A stretch of DNA of 64,000 bases from Desertivirga arenae (GTDB taxonomy: Bacteria; Bacteroidota; Bacteroidia; Sphingobacteriales; Sphingobacteriaceae): assembly GCF_017355785.1 (NCBI RefSeq), contig NZ_JAFEWE010000001.1:310001-374000 (forward strand). The letters are read 5' to 3'. The notes beneath the pieces are model-generated. The model ran no database searches, had not been told where the DNA came from, and saw only the letters and a list, made by a program, of their open reading frames with translations. Shown here piece by piece: positions 33,407 to 43,432 of the stretch; positions within the stretch are counted from its first letter, which is position 1, and every line of letters starts with the position of its first letter. The position numbers were made by a program, and so were the translations under genes.

Positions 33407-34609
33407 TTAGATCCTTTTTATAATCTCTATACAAGCCCTGCTATTATGATAAGGGCATTTCCACAATCCTGCTTTGTCCTGATCGGCCATAATACTTCCA
33501 TCGTCCAGCACTCCCCAAAACCATTCCCCGTTTTCTCTGTCGAGGATCTTGTTTTGTATAAACCGCCAAACCTTGATGGATCTTTCGAGCTGTTCTTCGT
33601 TCCCTGATAATTGCCATGCATTGAAGAAGCCAACCATTGCTTCTGCCTGCACCCACCAGTGTTTTTCATTGATCAGCTGCTGATGCCCTGGCTCGAATTC
33701 GTAATACAGACTGCCATCAGCTGCCAGGCCCCTGGCTGCTGCATTCGCTAATCCCAGAGATGCCTCCTTCACTTCCTCAATCAAATACTCATCCTGCATC
33801 TGCTCTGCTGCTTCCAATAGCAGCCATGCCGCTTCAATGTCATGACCGAAGGAAATGGTATCCGACTTTCGATTCCAGTTTTCGTCAAAGAACAGGATCA
33901 GATGGCCACTTTCTGCATCAATAATATGGTCGAGGAAATTAATCAGCAACAACTGAATCTGCTCTTTCAAGCCCTCATCCCTCCATATTTTGTATAAGGT
34001 GGTATACGCTTCCAGAACATGAAGATGTGTATTCATCGTTTTCTTCTCGTTAGCGTCTTTGTCGCTTAACCTGAAATCTGATATTTCCCCCCATTCACGT
34101 GTAAAGGCTTCGTAATAGCCGGTCTGCTCCTGGTCGAAACTCCTTTCCAGTAAAAGTTTATAGAGCTCTATTGCTTTGTCTTTTGCTTCAGGTCTGTTGC
34201 TTGCCAAAAAGTATTCAGCAAAAGCATAAATGGTAAAAGCCACAGCATACACCTGTTTCTTTGTATCAAGGGGTTTTCCTTTGTGATCCACTGTCCAGTA
34301 GACACCCCCAAACTCTTTATCAATCAGGTAATCTATTATGTATTGGTAGGCCCGGTCGGCTGCTTCAAGGTATGATTCCTTAGGTTCAAGATTATAAGCA
34401 GCAGAGAAAGACCAAAGGATGCGGGCATTTAGCACCGCTCCTTTTACCGCGGTATGATCACAGGCATTATCATTATCAATCCTTCCAACGAACCCACCAT
34501 CCACCTTATCTGGTGCATGCTGCAACCAATAGCCCAAAATATTGACCAGTTCACGTTTTGCCTCTTTCTGGTATTCCTCCAGTGATGAGTTTAGTTGGAT
34601 TGTTGACAT
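33407..34609 (-). CDS. AGE-family epimerase: cellobiose/mannobiose 2-epimerase
   Basis: This (alpha/alpha)6-barrel enzyme converts the reducing-end sugar of beta-1,4 disaccharides, here most likely mannobiose to mannosylglucose. Counting from an ATG at 34681, the catalytic set of the Rhodothermus enzyme is matched in spacing: Arg88 (NARILW), His280 and Glu283 (SFGHDIEAAW), and His412 (PYHNSRACIE). I start at the Met of MSTIQLNSSLEEY (34609), as family members begin there; the longer form starting at 34681 would begin 1 nt after the GH130 stop. It sits between GH130 and AraC in one operon, as in known mannan pathways. Confidence 0.88.
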   Translation of the reverse strand: MSTIQLNSSLEEYQKEAKRELVNILGYWLQHAPDKVDGGFVGRIDNDNACDHTAVKGAVLNARILWSFSAAYNLEPKESYLEAADRAYQYIIDYLIDKEFGGVYWTVDHKGKPLDTKKQVYAVAFTIYAFAEYFLASNRPEAKDKAIELYKLLLERSFDQEQTGYYEAFTREWGEISDFRLSDKDANEKKTMNTHLHVLEAYTTLYKIWRDEGLKEQIQLLLINFLDHIIDAESGHLILFFDENWNRKSDTISFGHDIEAAWLLLEAAEQMQDEYLIEEVKEASLGLANAAARGLAADGSLYYEFEPGHQQLINEKHWWVQAEAMVGFFNAWQLSGNEEQLERSIKVWRFIQNKILDRENGEWFWGVLDDGSIMADQDKAGLWKCPYHNSRACIEIIKRI

Positions 34610-34682
34610 TGATGTAATGCTTACCGCTTGTGTTATTATTTTGTGATCTTCATTCGCAGAGAATCCTCTGCCCCTCTTCATT

Positions 34683-35873
34683 TTAAATCTTGTTATTATC
34701 GATAATGCTATAGATCGTCTCTACAGATTTCGCAGAGCAAAGGCCATCTTCAGGAGTATTAATTGCGTAATCCAGCAACTGATCTATTGTTGAAGTTGCT
34801 ACATGCTGACGGGTATCGGATGAGGCGTAGTAGATGAATACCCTGCCATCTTCGTCAGCTATCCAGCCATTACTGAAAACGACATTAGATACATCTCCTA
34901 CTCTTTCTTCATTTTCAGGTGCGATAAAATATCCATTTGGCTTATGGATCACTTTGGTAATATCTTGCAGATCTGTTACGAAAACATAAAGTACGTAACG
35001 CAAACCAGCGGCCGTATTACGAACTCCATGGGCAAGGTGAAGCCAACCTTTCTCTGTTTTTAGGGGAGCGGGCCCTAAACCGTTCTTCGACTCGTAAACG
35101 GTATGATACTGTTTCCTGTCGATAACTACTTCCTTTTCTATGATAGCGTTCTCAATGGATTCACTTAATCCAAATCCTATTCCGCCGCCTTTTCCGGCCT
35201 CAATAAAGCTGTCTTGAGGGCGGGTATAGAAAGCATACTTTCCATCCACAAATTCCGGATGAAGGACCACGTTACGCTGTTGGGCAGAGGGAGTTTTTAG
35301 ATCTGCCAATCTCTCCCAGGTAAGTAGATCCTTAGTGCGAACAATGCCACATTGTGCTACAGCTGATGATTGGTCTCCGTCGGAAGCAGCAGGATCTCTC
35401 CGCTCGGTACAGAATAGCCCATAGATCCAGCCATCTTCGTGCTGCACCAGGCGCATATCATAAATATTAGTATCAGGATCGTTGGTTTCGGGAATTAAAC
35501 AAGGGTATTCCCAAAAGCGAAAATTATCAATTCCATTGTCGCTCTCTGCCACCGCGAAAAAAGATTTCCTGTCTGCTCCTTCAACCCTTGCTACCACTAT
35601 GTATTTCCCTCTAAATTTGATAGCTCCCGAATTAAAGGTGGCATTGATTGCAAAACGCTCCATCAGGAATGGATTGGTTTCAGGATTTAGATCATATCGC
35701 CACTCCAGTGGAACATGGGCTGCGGTGAGAATTGGATTTTGATAACGGGTAAAAATGCCATTACCCAATTCTTCAGCTTTATTGGTCCGTTTGAGCAATT
35801 CATCTTGAGCCAGACGTAATGCGCTTAAACGCTTTTCAAAAATTTCGTTTGTTGTTAATGTTATTTCCTGCAT
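34683..35873 (-). CDS. GH130 4-O-beta-mannosyl-glucose phosphorylase
   Basis: This 396-aa protein belongs to glycoside hydrolase family 130. [23 protein letters not shown], then NIYDMRLV with the likely general acid Asp139, and [18 protein letters not shown] are typical of the subfamily that phosphorolyses mannosyl-1,4-glucose to mannose-1-phosphate and glucose. There is no signal peptide, so it acts in the cytosol. It follows the symporter gene and precedes the epimerase gene, which provides its substrate. Confidence 0.92.
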   Translation of the reverse strand: MQEITLTTNEIFEKRLSALRLAQDELLKRTNKAEELGNGIFTRYQNPILTAAHVPLEWRYDLNPETNPFLMERFAINATFNSGAIKFRGKYIVVARVEGADRKSFFAVAESDNGIDNFRFWEYPCLIPETNDPDTNIYDMRLVQHEDGWIYGLFCTERRDPAASDGDQSSAVAQCGIVRTKDLLTWERLADLKTPSAQQRNVVLHPEFVDGKYAFYTRPQDSFIEAGKGGGIGFGLSESIENAIIEKEVVIDRKQYHTVYESKNGLGPAPLKTEKGWLHLAHGVRNTAAGLRYVLYVFVTDLQDITKVIHKPNGYFIAPENEERVGDVSNVVFSNGWIADEDGRVFIYYASSDTRQHVATSTIDQLLDYAINTPEDGLCSAKSVETIYSIIDNNKI

Positions 35874-35928
35874 CGCTAAATGGTATGTGTTAGGGATATA
35901 TTTGTAATTGTGAGTTATTAGAGATTAT

Positions 35929-37833
35929 CTACCGGAAGCTCTGGTAAACGGGTTCTGTAAGCGGGACCAATTCCTTCGCTGCCTTTTCTTTAGATTCCCG
36001 GGCTTCAGCCTGAAGTTTGTCCCACCAGGTTCGCTTTAAAATGATTCCCAACACTACCAAAACCAGCACTGTTACTAAAAGAGGCATTTTCATACCGAGA
36101 ATGAGATACATGGGAAGTACGGTGAGGCAAAGCTGGGCTGCTATACCTACAACTACATTGAACATGTCGAGCTTAAAATTCCGGTTTGGTTCAAATGAGG
36201 GATCTTCGACTTTTACCTTTTCCAGAACAGGTGTCCAAAATCCCCAGGGACGCACTGTTTTATAGAACTTTATAAGGATAGCTTCGTCTGTTGGAGGCGC
36301 AGAATATGTTCCGAATAAACAACCGGCCAGAGAAATAAGGAATAACAAAGGCCATACGTAAAGCGGTAAAGTATCCGGAAAAATAAAAGGGAAAACAAGG
36401 GCCGCGGCAATTCCTGCTGCCATTCCCCAGAAGAATCCGTTGGCATTGAAGCGCCACCAGTACCACTTAAGCACATTTGCTGAGATATAACCACCATAGA
36501 GCGCCCCCACTATCCATTGAAGGATACTGTTGACGTCTTTGGCAAAGAAGCCTAGGGTTACGCCGATAGCCACTACCACAATACCTACCAGGTAGTTGGC
36601 AGAGATGATCTTTTGAGTAGAAGCCCCGGGATTAACGTATTTAAGGTAGATATCATTCACGATATAAGCCTGAGCTGCGTTCAACGTACCAGAAAATGTT
36701 CCCATGAAAGCGCCTAGCAAACCTGTTAACACAAGTCCCAGTATACCCACCGGCAGAAAGGTATTGATAGCTGCAGGAAGGATCCGTTCGAAGTCAGAAG
36801 CTCCACTTTCAGTAGTAATGTCAAGCTTATTGAAATACAGTAAGGCAAGAACAGTAAGGCCTATCACCATGGAGTAACGGATCGGAAGCAGCACAATTGA
36901 AACGAAGCCGGTCATTTTAGAGGCATCCTCAGGAGAGCGGGTAGATAGTACTTTCTGCATATCGTAGTTCGGTGCTGGTCCTGCCAAACTCGAAAGCACT
37001 CCTTTAAACAACATCATCATGAAAAATATTCCAAACAGACCAAACCCGTCTTCTTCGATCTTTTTATTTGCTGCTGGTATGATATTACTCCAATCCAGAT
37101 CCAGCTTCCAACCGAAGAATGGATCACGCCATCCCTCTGGCACATGCAGATCATTTCCTTGCAGATTACTTACCGCAATAATGGCGATGGCAATACAACC
37201 CACAGTCATGATGGCATACTTGATCACGTCGCCTAAAACAATACTGTGCATGCCACCCAGAATGGAGTAGAACATGGCGAAAAGGGTAAATATGATCCCA
37301 TAGAAATGCGCTACGTAGCTGGCAGGAACATAAAAGGGCAGATAGGGCTGCACGATATTCCATGGAACAAAGATCTCAATGAATTTGCCCAGGCCTACAA
37401 AGCCGTAAGCAAGGAAACCAAGACAACCGATCAGGGCAAAGGCTACCACAATATTATGTGAAGCTTTTACGCCTTTCCCTTCGAGACCGAAGCGGGTAGC
37501 CAGCCATTCTGCACCAGTATCGGCATTAGAACGGCGTAGCCACTTCGCCAGGAACATCATATTGAATACCTGGTTGAAAACCGGCCAAAGCCAGGGAATC
37601 CAGATACTTTTTAATCCATATACAAAGCATAAGGAGACCATCCACATTGTCCCGCTGATATCGAACATATCTGAGGCATCGCTTAATCCCAGCATATACC
37701 ATGGTAATTTCTTTCCTCCCATCAAATAACTTTCCTTGTTCTGGCGGGCTTTATTGCGATAATACCAACCGATCATTACCATCATAATGAGGTAAAAGAC
37801 GATCAATGAGACGTCGATAAGTGTTAAATTCAT
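35929..37833 (-). CDS. Sodium:solute symporter (SSS) family sugar transporter
   Basis: This 634-aa protein has about 13-14 membrane segments. The N-terminal pattern is typical of SSS sugar carriers: WYYRNKARQNKESYLMGGKKLPWYMLGLSDASDMFDISGTMW in outline. Such carriers use the sodium gradient. As first gene of the GH130-epimerase operon it should bring mannobiose or mannosylglucose across the inner membrane. A copy of the shared upstream motif lies about 110 bp before the start. Confidence 0.9.
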   Translation of the reverse strand: MNLTLIDVSLIVFYLIMMVMIGWYYRNKARQNKESYLMGGKKLPWYMLGLSDASDMFDISGTMWMVSLCFVYGLKSIWIPWLWPVFNQVFNMMFLAKWLRRSNADTGAEWLATRFGLEGKGVKASHNIVVAFALIGCLGFLAYGFVGLGKFIEIFVPWNIVQPYLPFYVPASYVAHFYGIIFTLFAMFYSILGGMHSIVLGDVIKYAIMTVGCIAIAIIAVSNLQGNDLHVPEGWRDPFFGWKLDLDWSNIIPAANKKIEEDGFGLFGIFFMMMLFKGVLSSLAGPAPNYDMQKVLSTRSPEDASKMTGFVSIVLLPIRYSMVIGLTVLALLYFNKLDITTESGASDFERILPAAINTFLPVGILGLVLTGLLGAFMGTFSGTLNAAQAYIVNDIYLKYVNPGASTQKIISANYLVGIVVVAIGVTLGFFAKDVNSILQWIVGALYGGYISANVLKWYWWRFNANGFFWGMAAGIAAALVFPFIFPDTLPLYVWPLLFLISLAGCLFGTYSAPPTDEAILIKFYKTVRPWGFWTPVLEKVKVEDPSFEPNRNFKLDMFNVVVGIAAQLCLTVLPMYLILGMKMPLLVTVLVLVVLGIILKRTWWDKLQAEARESKEKAAKELVPLTEPVYQSFR

Positions 37834-37941
37834 TTCTCCTGATGCAATTGTTTCGTTTGTTTATAATGGCGAGTAGAATGGGCACTTCCGGCCTACTCAT
37901 TTGTTAATTAATGGATCAAATTTGAGCAGGATTAAAGGCCT

Positions 37942-37972
37942 TATTGCTTAAAAAAGGGGGTCGAAATGTTTA
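37942..37972 (-). promoter_or_regulatory. Mannan-locus motif, site A (symporter operon)
   Basis: On the minus strand the site reads AAACATTTCGACCCCC, then TTTTTTAAGCAATA. It shares ACATTT, ACCC, the T-run and GCAATA with site B upstream of susC, at the same spacing. It lies about 110 bp before the symporter start and is a candidate regulator-binding and promoter site. Confidence 0.65.
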
Positions 37973-38035
37973 TTTACAATCGGATCATACGCTATATATG
38001 ACCCAGGCTGAGTGTAAAGGATAGGCTGGGCTTGT

Positions 38036-38072
38036 ATAAAAAAAGCAGGCTCCGAATTGGGAGACCTGCTTT
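38036..38072 (-). terminator. Rho-independent terminator after the GH26 lipoprotein gene
   Basis: AAAGCAGG and CCTGCTTT form the outer stem, with an inner CTCC/GGAG around GAATT. On the minus strand the stem is followed by seven T. It lies about 30 bp after the stop of the GH26 gene and ends the susC-susD-SGBP-GH27-GH26 transcript before the symporter operon begins. Confidence 0.85.
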
Positions 38073-38104
38073 ACCATAAACCAACTTTTAGTATATATTT
38101 TCGT

Positions 38105-39331
38105 CTACTTTGGAGACGTGTACATTTGCCGTTTGAGCTCTGAAGCAAACATTACATAAGAACTGCTTTTGAACACACCAAAATCAGCCTCAGCCGGATG
38201 ATTTTTGTAAGGTGTCCAATAAGACGAAGTTGTATTAGCCCAAACCAGCACATAAGCCATTTCAATCTGTTGCAATTGCAGACTGGCAAGAAGTTTTTGC
38301 GTGTACCAGTTAGTAGTGGTCAGGTTTTGCTGTCCCGCTTCGGTAAAGGCAGCTATTTTATTCTTCTGTTTGGCGTAATCAGAAACGATCTTTAGTTTAT
38401 TAGAAATGGTGGAATTGCTTACATTGCTATTCAAGGCATAGTTATCGGTACCTATAATGTCAACATAATCATCTCCGGGGTAGAACTCCAGGTATTGCGT
38501 TAAGCCATTATATTCTCCACCCGGCGACCAGCAATAAAGGAAGTTGTGAACTTCAAGTTCGTTTTTAAGGTAGTTAACCGTAAATTGAAAAAGCTCCTTG
38601 TATTGGGCAGGAGTACAATGCGTTTTGCCCCACCAGAACCAGGCCCCATCCATTTCATGAAAAGGCCTGAAGATAACAGGTACGAGCTTGCCGTCTGCTC
38701 CAACAAGGGATTTAGCATAGTCCGCAATCTGCTTTAAGGAGCCTTTGTACACCTCGTGATGCGATCCGCCAGGAAGAATTTTACTTACTGCTTCCACTGG
38801 CGATTCATTCCAATTGAAACTTCCTTTTGAAACGGGGTTGCTGTAATGCCAGGAATAGGTATTTATCCCTCCCCTGTTATAAGCCTCTATCGTTAACTCT
38901 TTGGCAATCTTTCTCTCGTAATCAAACCATCCACCTTCTGCCCATCCGGCTATATAATTAAAGTCGTGTCCGTAAACTACAGGGTAAGAGCCGGTAACAT
39001 CCTTAACGTCTGACCTTTCTTTTGATACAGCCGGAAGATGCTGTTCGTTTGCCCAACCTGTTGATGCATTTATTACTCCCCTTTTGGTTGCATCCTGGTG
39101 TCCAAAAAGGATGTTCTTCTTCGAAACCTTTTTCAGGTTATAGAAGAGCCAGGCTGTTTCTTGTGTGACATTTTTATCTACCAACCATAACTTCACTGTC
39201 GATAGTTCAGGCACTACCTCCGTCTCCTCTGGTGCCGGCTCAGGAGCTGGCTCTCCTCCACTCTTCTTTTTGCAGGAAACTAAACAGAAACCTGCAAGGA
39301 TCAGGAAGACCGCTATTTTGTTAAAATGCAT
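38105..39331 (-). CDS. GH26 endo-beta-mannanase, lipoprotein
   Basis: This 408-aa protein has a lipoprotein signal ending LVSC (Cys20), then a Pro/Glu linker (about 26-42). A GH26 catalytic domain follows: acid/base Glu226 in FRPFHEMDGAWFWWG and nucleophile Glu331 in AAFTEAG. GH26 enzymes cut beta-1,4-mannan. The lipid anchor would place it on the outer membrane, on either face. It is the last gene of the susC operon. The domain is close to that of the GH26 at 51466-52602 (shared GHQDAT/GHQHAT, FRPFHE, WGKxHCT). Confidence 0.93.
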   Translation of the reverse strand: MHFNKIAVFLILAGFCLVSCKKKSGGEPAPEPAPEETEVVPELSTVKLWLVDKNVTQETAWLFYNLKKVSKKNILFGHQDATKRGVINASTGWANEQHLPAVSKERSDVKDVTGSYPVVYGHDFNYIAGWAEGGWFDYERKIAKELTIEAYNRGGINTYSWHYSNPVSKGSFNWNESPVEAVSKILPGGSHHEVYKGSLKQIADYAKSLVGADGKLVPVIFRPFHEMDGAWFWWGKTHCTPAQYKELFQFTVNYLKNELEVHNFLYCWSPGGEYNGLTQYLEFYPGDDYVDIIGTDNYALNSNVSNSTISNKLKIVSDYAKQKNKIAAFTEAGQQNLTTTNWYTQKLLASLQLQQIEMAYVLVWANTTSSYWTPYKNHPAEADFGVFKSSSYVMFASELKRQMYTSPK

Positions 39332-39366
39332 ATTGCGTGCTTTATTTATTTTTTAATCAACCACTC

Positions 39367-40602
39367 TTATCTTTTTCCTAATCTTAGCATCAATACATCC
39401 TGTGCAGGTATATTGGCTTTTAAGACCTTCTTCGTAGTGCCCTGATCTTTTTTCGACCATAGGTTACGAACCTTATATGTCGTAGTCCGGGCGTTTAACT
39501 CCCGTTTGGCAAAAGAATCGCTGATCGTATTGGCCTCCCAGTTCATTTCTATGGTCTTAGGACTTTTAGAACGATTAAGGAAGCAAACTGCCCAATCGCC
39601 GTTCTTCAATGGCTTATACCATGTTTCAACGCTGTCTTTCACACTATGCCGGAATCCCTGGATTCCCAACTCGTCCTGATCAACGGCGATAACCTCTTTA
39701 TTAGTCAATATCTCTACCGTTTGCCTGTTCATGTTTCTTAGGTCATTGCCTGAGATCAAAGGAGCAGCAATCATTGCCCACATAGAAAAATGAGCCCGGT
39801 CTTGATTGGCAGGCATTCCGTTCCCTACTTCCAGCATATCCGGGTCGTTCCAATGCCCTGGTCCAGCGTACTCGCGAAGTCCTTCTTGTTTGTCAAGGAT
39901 CTGCATAACTCCCCAGGATTTCCAGGTACCATGATCTTCGATACAATCAAAGCAGTTGAAAATATCTCCTGTAGTTCTCCACAAGTGGCCGACATTCTGG
40001 CCCCATTCCCAGGGCTTATCAGTTCCCCATTCGCAGATGCTCAATACAATCGGCCTTCCTGCTTTGCGTAATGCAGCAGCAATGGTTTTATAAGCGCCTT
40101 CCGCTTTTAGCCCCTCTGTATTACACCAATCGTATTTCAAATAGTCAATACCCCATTTCGCATACATTTGTGCATCCTGGAATTCAAAACCTCTGCTGCC
40201 AGGACGGCCCCCGCAGGTTTGGGATCCTGCATCAGAATAAATTCCCAGTTTCAACCCTTTTGCATGAACATAGTCAGCAAGGGCCTTGATTCCTGAAGGA
40301 AAGCGTTTGGGATCGGGGTGAATAAAGCCAAGACTGTCCCTGTCTCCATGCCAGCAGTCGTCGATATTGATATAGGTATAACCCGCGTCTTTCATTCCGG
40401 ACGATACCATGGCATCTGCGATTTCCCGTATCATTTTTTCATCCACGTTGCAGGCAAATTTATTCCAGCTGTTCCATCCCATAGGCGGAGTTAAAGCCAG
40501 GCCTTCAAACTTGGTGTAATTTTGAGCATAGTTGTTTCCCTGGGCGAAGCCGCTTAAGGATAGGCCCAATGCCGCAACCAGGCCAAGTATTGTTTTTCTC
40601 AT
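39367..40602 (-). CDS. GH27 alpha-galactosidase
   Basis: This 411-aa protein has a signal peptide (cut near residue 21, GFAQG). The GH27 barrel reads TPPMGWNSWNKFACNV, then INIDDCWHG. The nucleophile is Asp158 in YLKYDWCN and the acid/base is Asp213 in RTTGDI. A C-terminal beta domain follows. It removes alpha-1,6-galactose side chains from galactomannan so that GH26 can act further, probably in the periplasm. It is encoded between the glycan-binding protein and a GH26 lipoprotein. Confidence 0.93.
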   Translation of the reverse strand: MRKTILGLVAALGLSLSGFAQGNNYAQNYTKFEGLALTPPMGWNSWNKFACNVDEKMIREIADAMVSSGMKDAGYTYINIDDCWHGDRDSLGFIHPDPKRFPSGIKALADYVHAKGLKLGIYSDAGSQTCGGRPGSRGFEFQDAQMYAKWGIDYLKYDWCNTEGLKAEGAYKTIAAALRKAGRPIVLSICEWGTDKPWEWGQNVGHLWRTTGDIFNCFDCIEDHGTWKSWGVMQILDKQEGLREYAGPGHWNDPDMLEVGNGMPANQDRAHFSMWAMIAAPLISGNDLRNMNRQTVEILTNKEVIAVDQDELGIQGFRHSVKDSVETWYKPLKNGDWAVCFLNRSKSPKTIEMNWEANTISDSFAKRELNARTTTYKVRNLWSKKDQGTTKKVLKANIPAQDVLMLRLGKR

Positions 40603-40689
40603 TTTATTAATTATCTAAGTGTTTGTTTAATGTTCAAATCAACTCTAATCGAAAGGATAGTTCCCCGTTTACGGACGCACCCTTATACT

Positions 40690-40768
40690 CCCGGAATAAT
40701 CCGGGCCAGCCACACGAAAGAGAGGGTGGTTCAAGCCATAAACTCCCTGGTTGCCTATGCAACCAGGG
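40690..40768 (-). other. Two hairpins between SGBP and GH27 genes
   Basis: CCCGGA-ATAA-TCCGGG (40690-40705) and CCCTGGTTGC-CTAT-GCAACCAGGG (40745-40768) lie in the 187-base gap. The second has a 10-bp perfect stem but no T-run on the minus strand. It may protect the upstream susC-susD-SGBP message or reduce read-through into the GH27 gene, a usual way to make more of the surface proteins. Confidence 0.55.
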
Positions 40769-40789
40769 ATAGGTGCAGTAGAGCCTGCT

Positions 40790-41821
40790 TTATTTAACCA
40801 AGAGAATATTGTCCAGATAAAAGGTAGCCGGATCGCCGTTAACCTGCATAATAAAGTCGTCGAGTTTAGAAACTCCGGACCCTTTGAATAAATCGAGGTC
40901 GAATTTGAAATAGGTCCATTTGTTAGCTGGGATATTAAGCGCCTGAGTATTGGCCCAGTTGAAGTTAAAGCTTATTACCTTATCAACCTCAGCTCCCTTT
41001 ACCCAGAATGTAACGTATTTATATTGTGCCAGATCTACCGGATTCTTCATGTGTAACTGAAATCCTCCCCATGAACCAGTGTAGGTAGCCTTCAGGGAAT
41101 TGGAACCACTCACAGAAAAGGTATTTGCAGTTGCATAATTAATACTCCATCCCCAGTAATCAACATTCGCTGGTTGCCCTTCAGTAAAAATCTGGTAGGC
41201 ATTGGAGATGTATACCACCTCCTGCTCTGTTGCTTTGGTACCTGAAGAATTGGTGATTAAGAGCTTTGCGCGGCTTTGTGTACTTGCTGGCATATCTATC
41301 ACCAGTTCTTTCTTAGATTTTGAAACCACAACAGCTTCATCCGTGGTTCCGTCAATCAGCACTTTGCTTACATCTTCAAGGTTTATTCCAGTAAGCGTTA
41401 CCCGTGATCCTGCCTCAACATCTTTCGCTGATACCTCGCTGACTGTTGGAAGGGCGATAACTTTAAAAGGTACTCTTACAACTTTTCCAGCCTTATTCGT
41501 GAATATAATATTTTGAGGACCGCCGCTTGCTGTATCCGGTACGCGGAACACAATAGCGTTCTCGTTATTAAATACAGGATTGAATCCTGCAGGTACGCTG
41601 TCTTTCTCGAACACAACGCTCTCTATGGCTCCTAATCCCGAACCCTTGACAATCAGAACGTCGCCTCCTGAGCCTTCTCCCGGGCCCACCTCCTGAATAT
41701 TGAGCTCTCCCGGACCCGACTCGTTCATGCCATTAGAGTCTTTTTCACAAGAAGTAAAGAGGATACAGGCCCCGGCAATTGCAGCCGTGCAATTTATCCG
41801 GATATATTTTAATAAGTTCAT
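40790..41821 (-). CDS. Surface glycan-binding lipoprotein with IPT/TIG domains
   Basis: This 343-aa protein has a lipoprotein signal ending LFTSC (Cys25) and an acidic stretch after it, favouring surface export. Two IPT/TIG beta domains (about 42-125 and 126-205: GGDVLIVKGSGLGAIESVVF; AGSRVTLTGINLEDVSKVLIDG) precede a C-terminal beta-sandwich with aromatic residues (WGWSINYATANTF, WTYFKFDLDLF) likely to bind mannan. It occupies the SusE/SGBP position directly after susD, 18 bp away. Confidence 0.85.
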   Translation of the reverse strand: MNLLKYIRINCTAAIAGACILFTSCEKDSNGMNESGPGELNIQEVGPGEGSGGDVLIVKGSGLGAIESVVFEKDSVPAGFNPVFNNENAIVFRVPDTASGGPQNIIFTNKAGKVVRVPFKVIALPTVSEVSAKDVEAGSRVTLTGINLEDVSKVLIDGTTDEAVVVSKSKKELVIDMPASTQSRAKLLITNSSGTKATEQEVVYISNAYQIFTEGQPANVDYWGWSINYATANTFSVSGSNSLKATYTGSWGGFQLHMKNPVDLAQYKYVTFWVKGAEVDKVISFNFNWANTQALNIPANKWTYFKFDLDLFKGSGVSKLDDFIMQVNGDPATFYLDNILLVK

Positions 41822-41839
41822 TTCAATTTCCTTTTAAGG

Positions 41840-43411
41840 TTAATAATAGTTTACTGATGGCTGAGCTAACATTGGGTTTAATAAGATCTCAGCGGCAGGA
41901 ACTGGAAGGAACAACTGGCTTTCTGATGTAAAATATCCTTTAACATCTGCATGATTAATAGTTCTTACACCGTTGTTTGTTACATACTCACCACGTTCCT
42001 GGTTTTCAAGGATTTCCTTTGCTTTTGCAAAGCCCTGACGCTGGACATCGAACCAGAACTCGCCTTCAAAATTGAACTCGATCATTCTCTCATGCAGGAT
42101 CATGTCCTTCGTTATTGAGGTCTTTCTTTCTGTAAATCCAGCCCTCTTACGAACTTCGTTAAAGGCATCCAGCGCTGTTGCATCTGAGGTAGATGCATTG
42201 TCTCCTAGAACGGCTTCAGCATATATGAGCAGAACATCCGCGTATCTCAAAACATAGGTACACATGTTATTACTTACACCAATAACCTTTGTGACGCCGT
42301 CGCCGGGCCCAACTATGTATTTAGCAGTATTTGTACGTGTTGCTGTATAACTTCTTTTGGAGTTGTCTGTGGTCAGGGTATCGTAGGTAAAACCCGTGGG
42401 AAAATTATTGTTCACCCAATCGGTACGATGAAAGCCATGCTCCATTACGCTTCTCCGCCTTAAGTCGCCTCGTTCAAAGGCCGTAAGTAAATTAATAGAA
42501 GGGACTACAGAAGAATAACCGCCTGCTCCCAGAGGGTCAAGAAGAGCACCAGGACCTATGTTGGTTTGAACGTGATTTGCAGAAGACCAATCGCCATTTT
42601 CTATCCATTGAAAAGCGAAAAGAGACTCCTCATTACCATTTGCTGCAGCAGTTGAAAACAACTGGTAGTAGTCGGGATATAACTTATACTGACCGGATTT
42701 TATCACTTCCCATGCTTTTTCCTTTGCATTGGCATAATCCTTCATGTACAAGTAAACTTTGGCCATCATCCCTTTGGCAGAATAGGCATTTACCCTTTTC
42801 CTTGGAATTGAGGTTATTAAAGGAAGCCCGCTTTCTGCAGCTTTCAGATCCTCTATGATGAATCTTAATACGTCGGCCTGTTTATGCCTGGGAACATTGA
42901 AGTCTGAACCGGCAGCCAGAGCTACAGGATCTGTAATGATAGGCACATCTTTAAATACTCTCGTCAGATAGAAGTAGGCAACGGCCCGCATAAACCTTGC
43001 TTCTGCAATTCCCTTATTTAAAAATTCCTGGTCTCCAATTTTAGCTTTCTTTTGTTCGAAGGCATTGATGAGTATAGTTGAAACGCCAGCTACTTTGTAG
43101 AACGATTTCCAGGCCTTCATTACCTGGGCATCGTTTTCAGATACGGTGAAGTTCATATAGGGGGCATAATCACCAGGACCAGAAGTGATCCCTGTGCCGC
43201 CCATGATATCTCCTATACTTAACCAGGCACGATCCATGAAAGGTTGCCAGGCTGCACCGTATAGCAAACCGGTTGCTCCCTCCACTTGTGCAGCGTTTGT
43301 ATAATATGTCTCCAGTGTAGGAGCATTAGGGTCTGGTTTTTCTAGAAAATCTTTGCTGCAGGAGACCATGCAAGTGGCCGCTGTTAGCAGGACTAATAAT
43401 TTATGTTTCAT
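41840..43411 (-). CDS. SusD/RagB-type mannan-binding lipoprotein
   Basis: This 523-aa protein has a lipoprotein signal ending MVSC (Cys18), then SKDFLEKPDPNAPTLETYYTNAAQVEGATG. TPR-like helices follow, and the C-terminal signature is YVLRYADVLLIYAEAVLGDNA then FNEVRKRAGF. It caps the adjacent SusC channel (gap 21 bp) and binds imported manno-oligosaccharides. Length and signatures are normal for the family. Confidence 0.93.
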   Translation of the reverse strand: MKHKLLVLLTAATCMVSCSKDFLEKPDPNAPTLETYYTNAAQVEGATGLLYGAAWQPFMDRAWLSIGDIMGGTGITSGPGDYAPYMNFTVSENDAQVMKAWKSFYKVAGVSTILINAFEQKKAKIGDQEFLNKGIAEARFMRAVAYFYLTRVFKDVPIITDPVALAAGSDFNVPRHKQADVLRFIIEDLKAAESGLPLITSIPRKRVNAYSAKGMMAKVYLYMKDYANAKEKAWEVIKSGQYKLYPDYYQLFSTAAANGNEESLFAFQWIENGDWSSANHVQTNIGPGALLDPLGAGGYSSVVPSINLLTAFERGDLRRRSVMEHGFHRTDWVNNNFPTGFTYDTLTTDNSKRSYTATRTNTAKYIVGPGDGVTKVIGVSNNMCTYVLRYADVLLIYAEAVLGDNASTSDATALDAFNEVRKRAGFTERKTSITKDMILHERMIEFNFEGEFWFDVQRQGFAKAKEILENQERGEYVTNNGVRTINHADVKGYFTSESQLFLPVPAAEILLNPMLAQPSVNYY

Positions 43412-43432
43412 TTCTGATTTCGTTAGTAATGG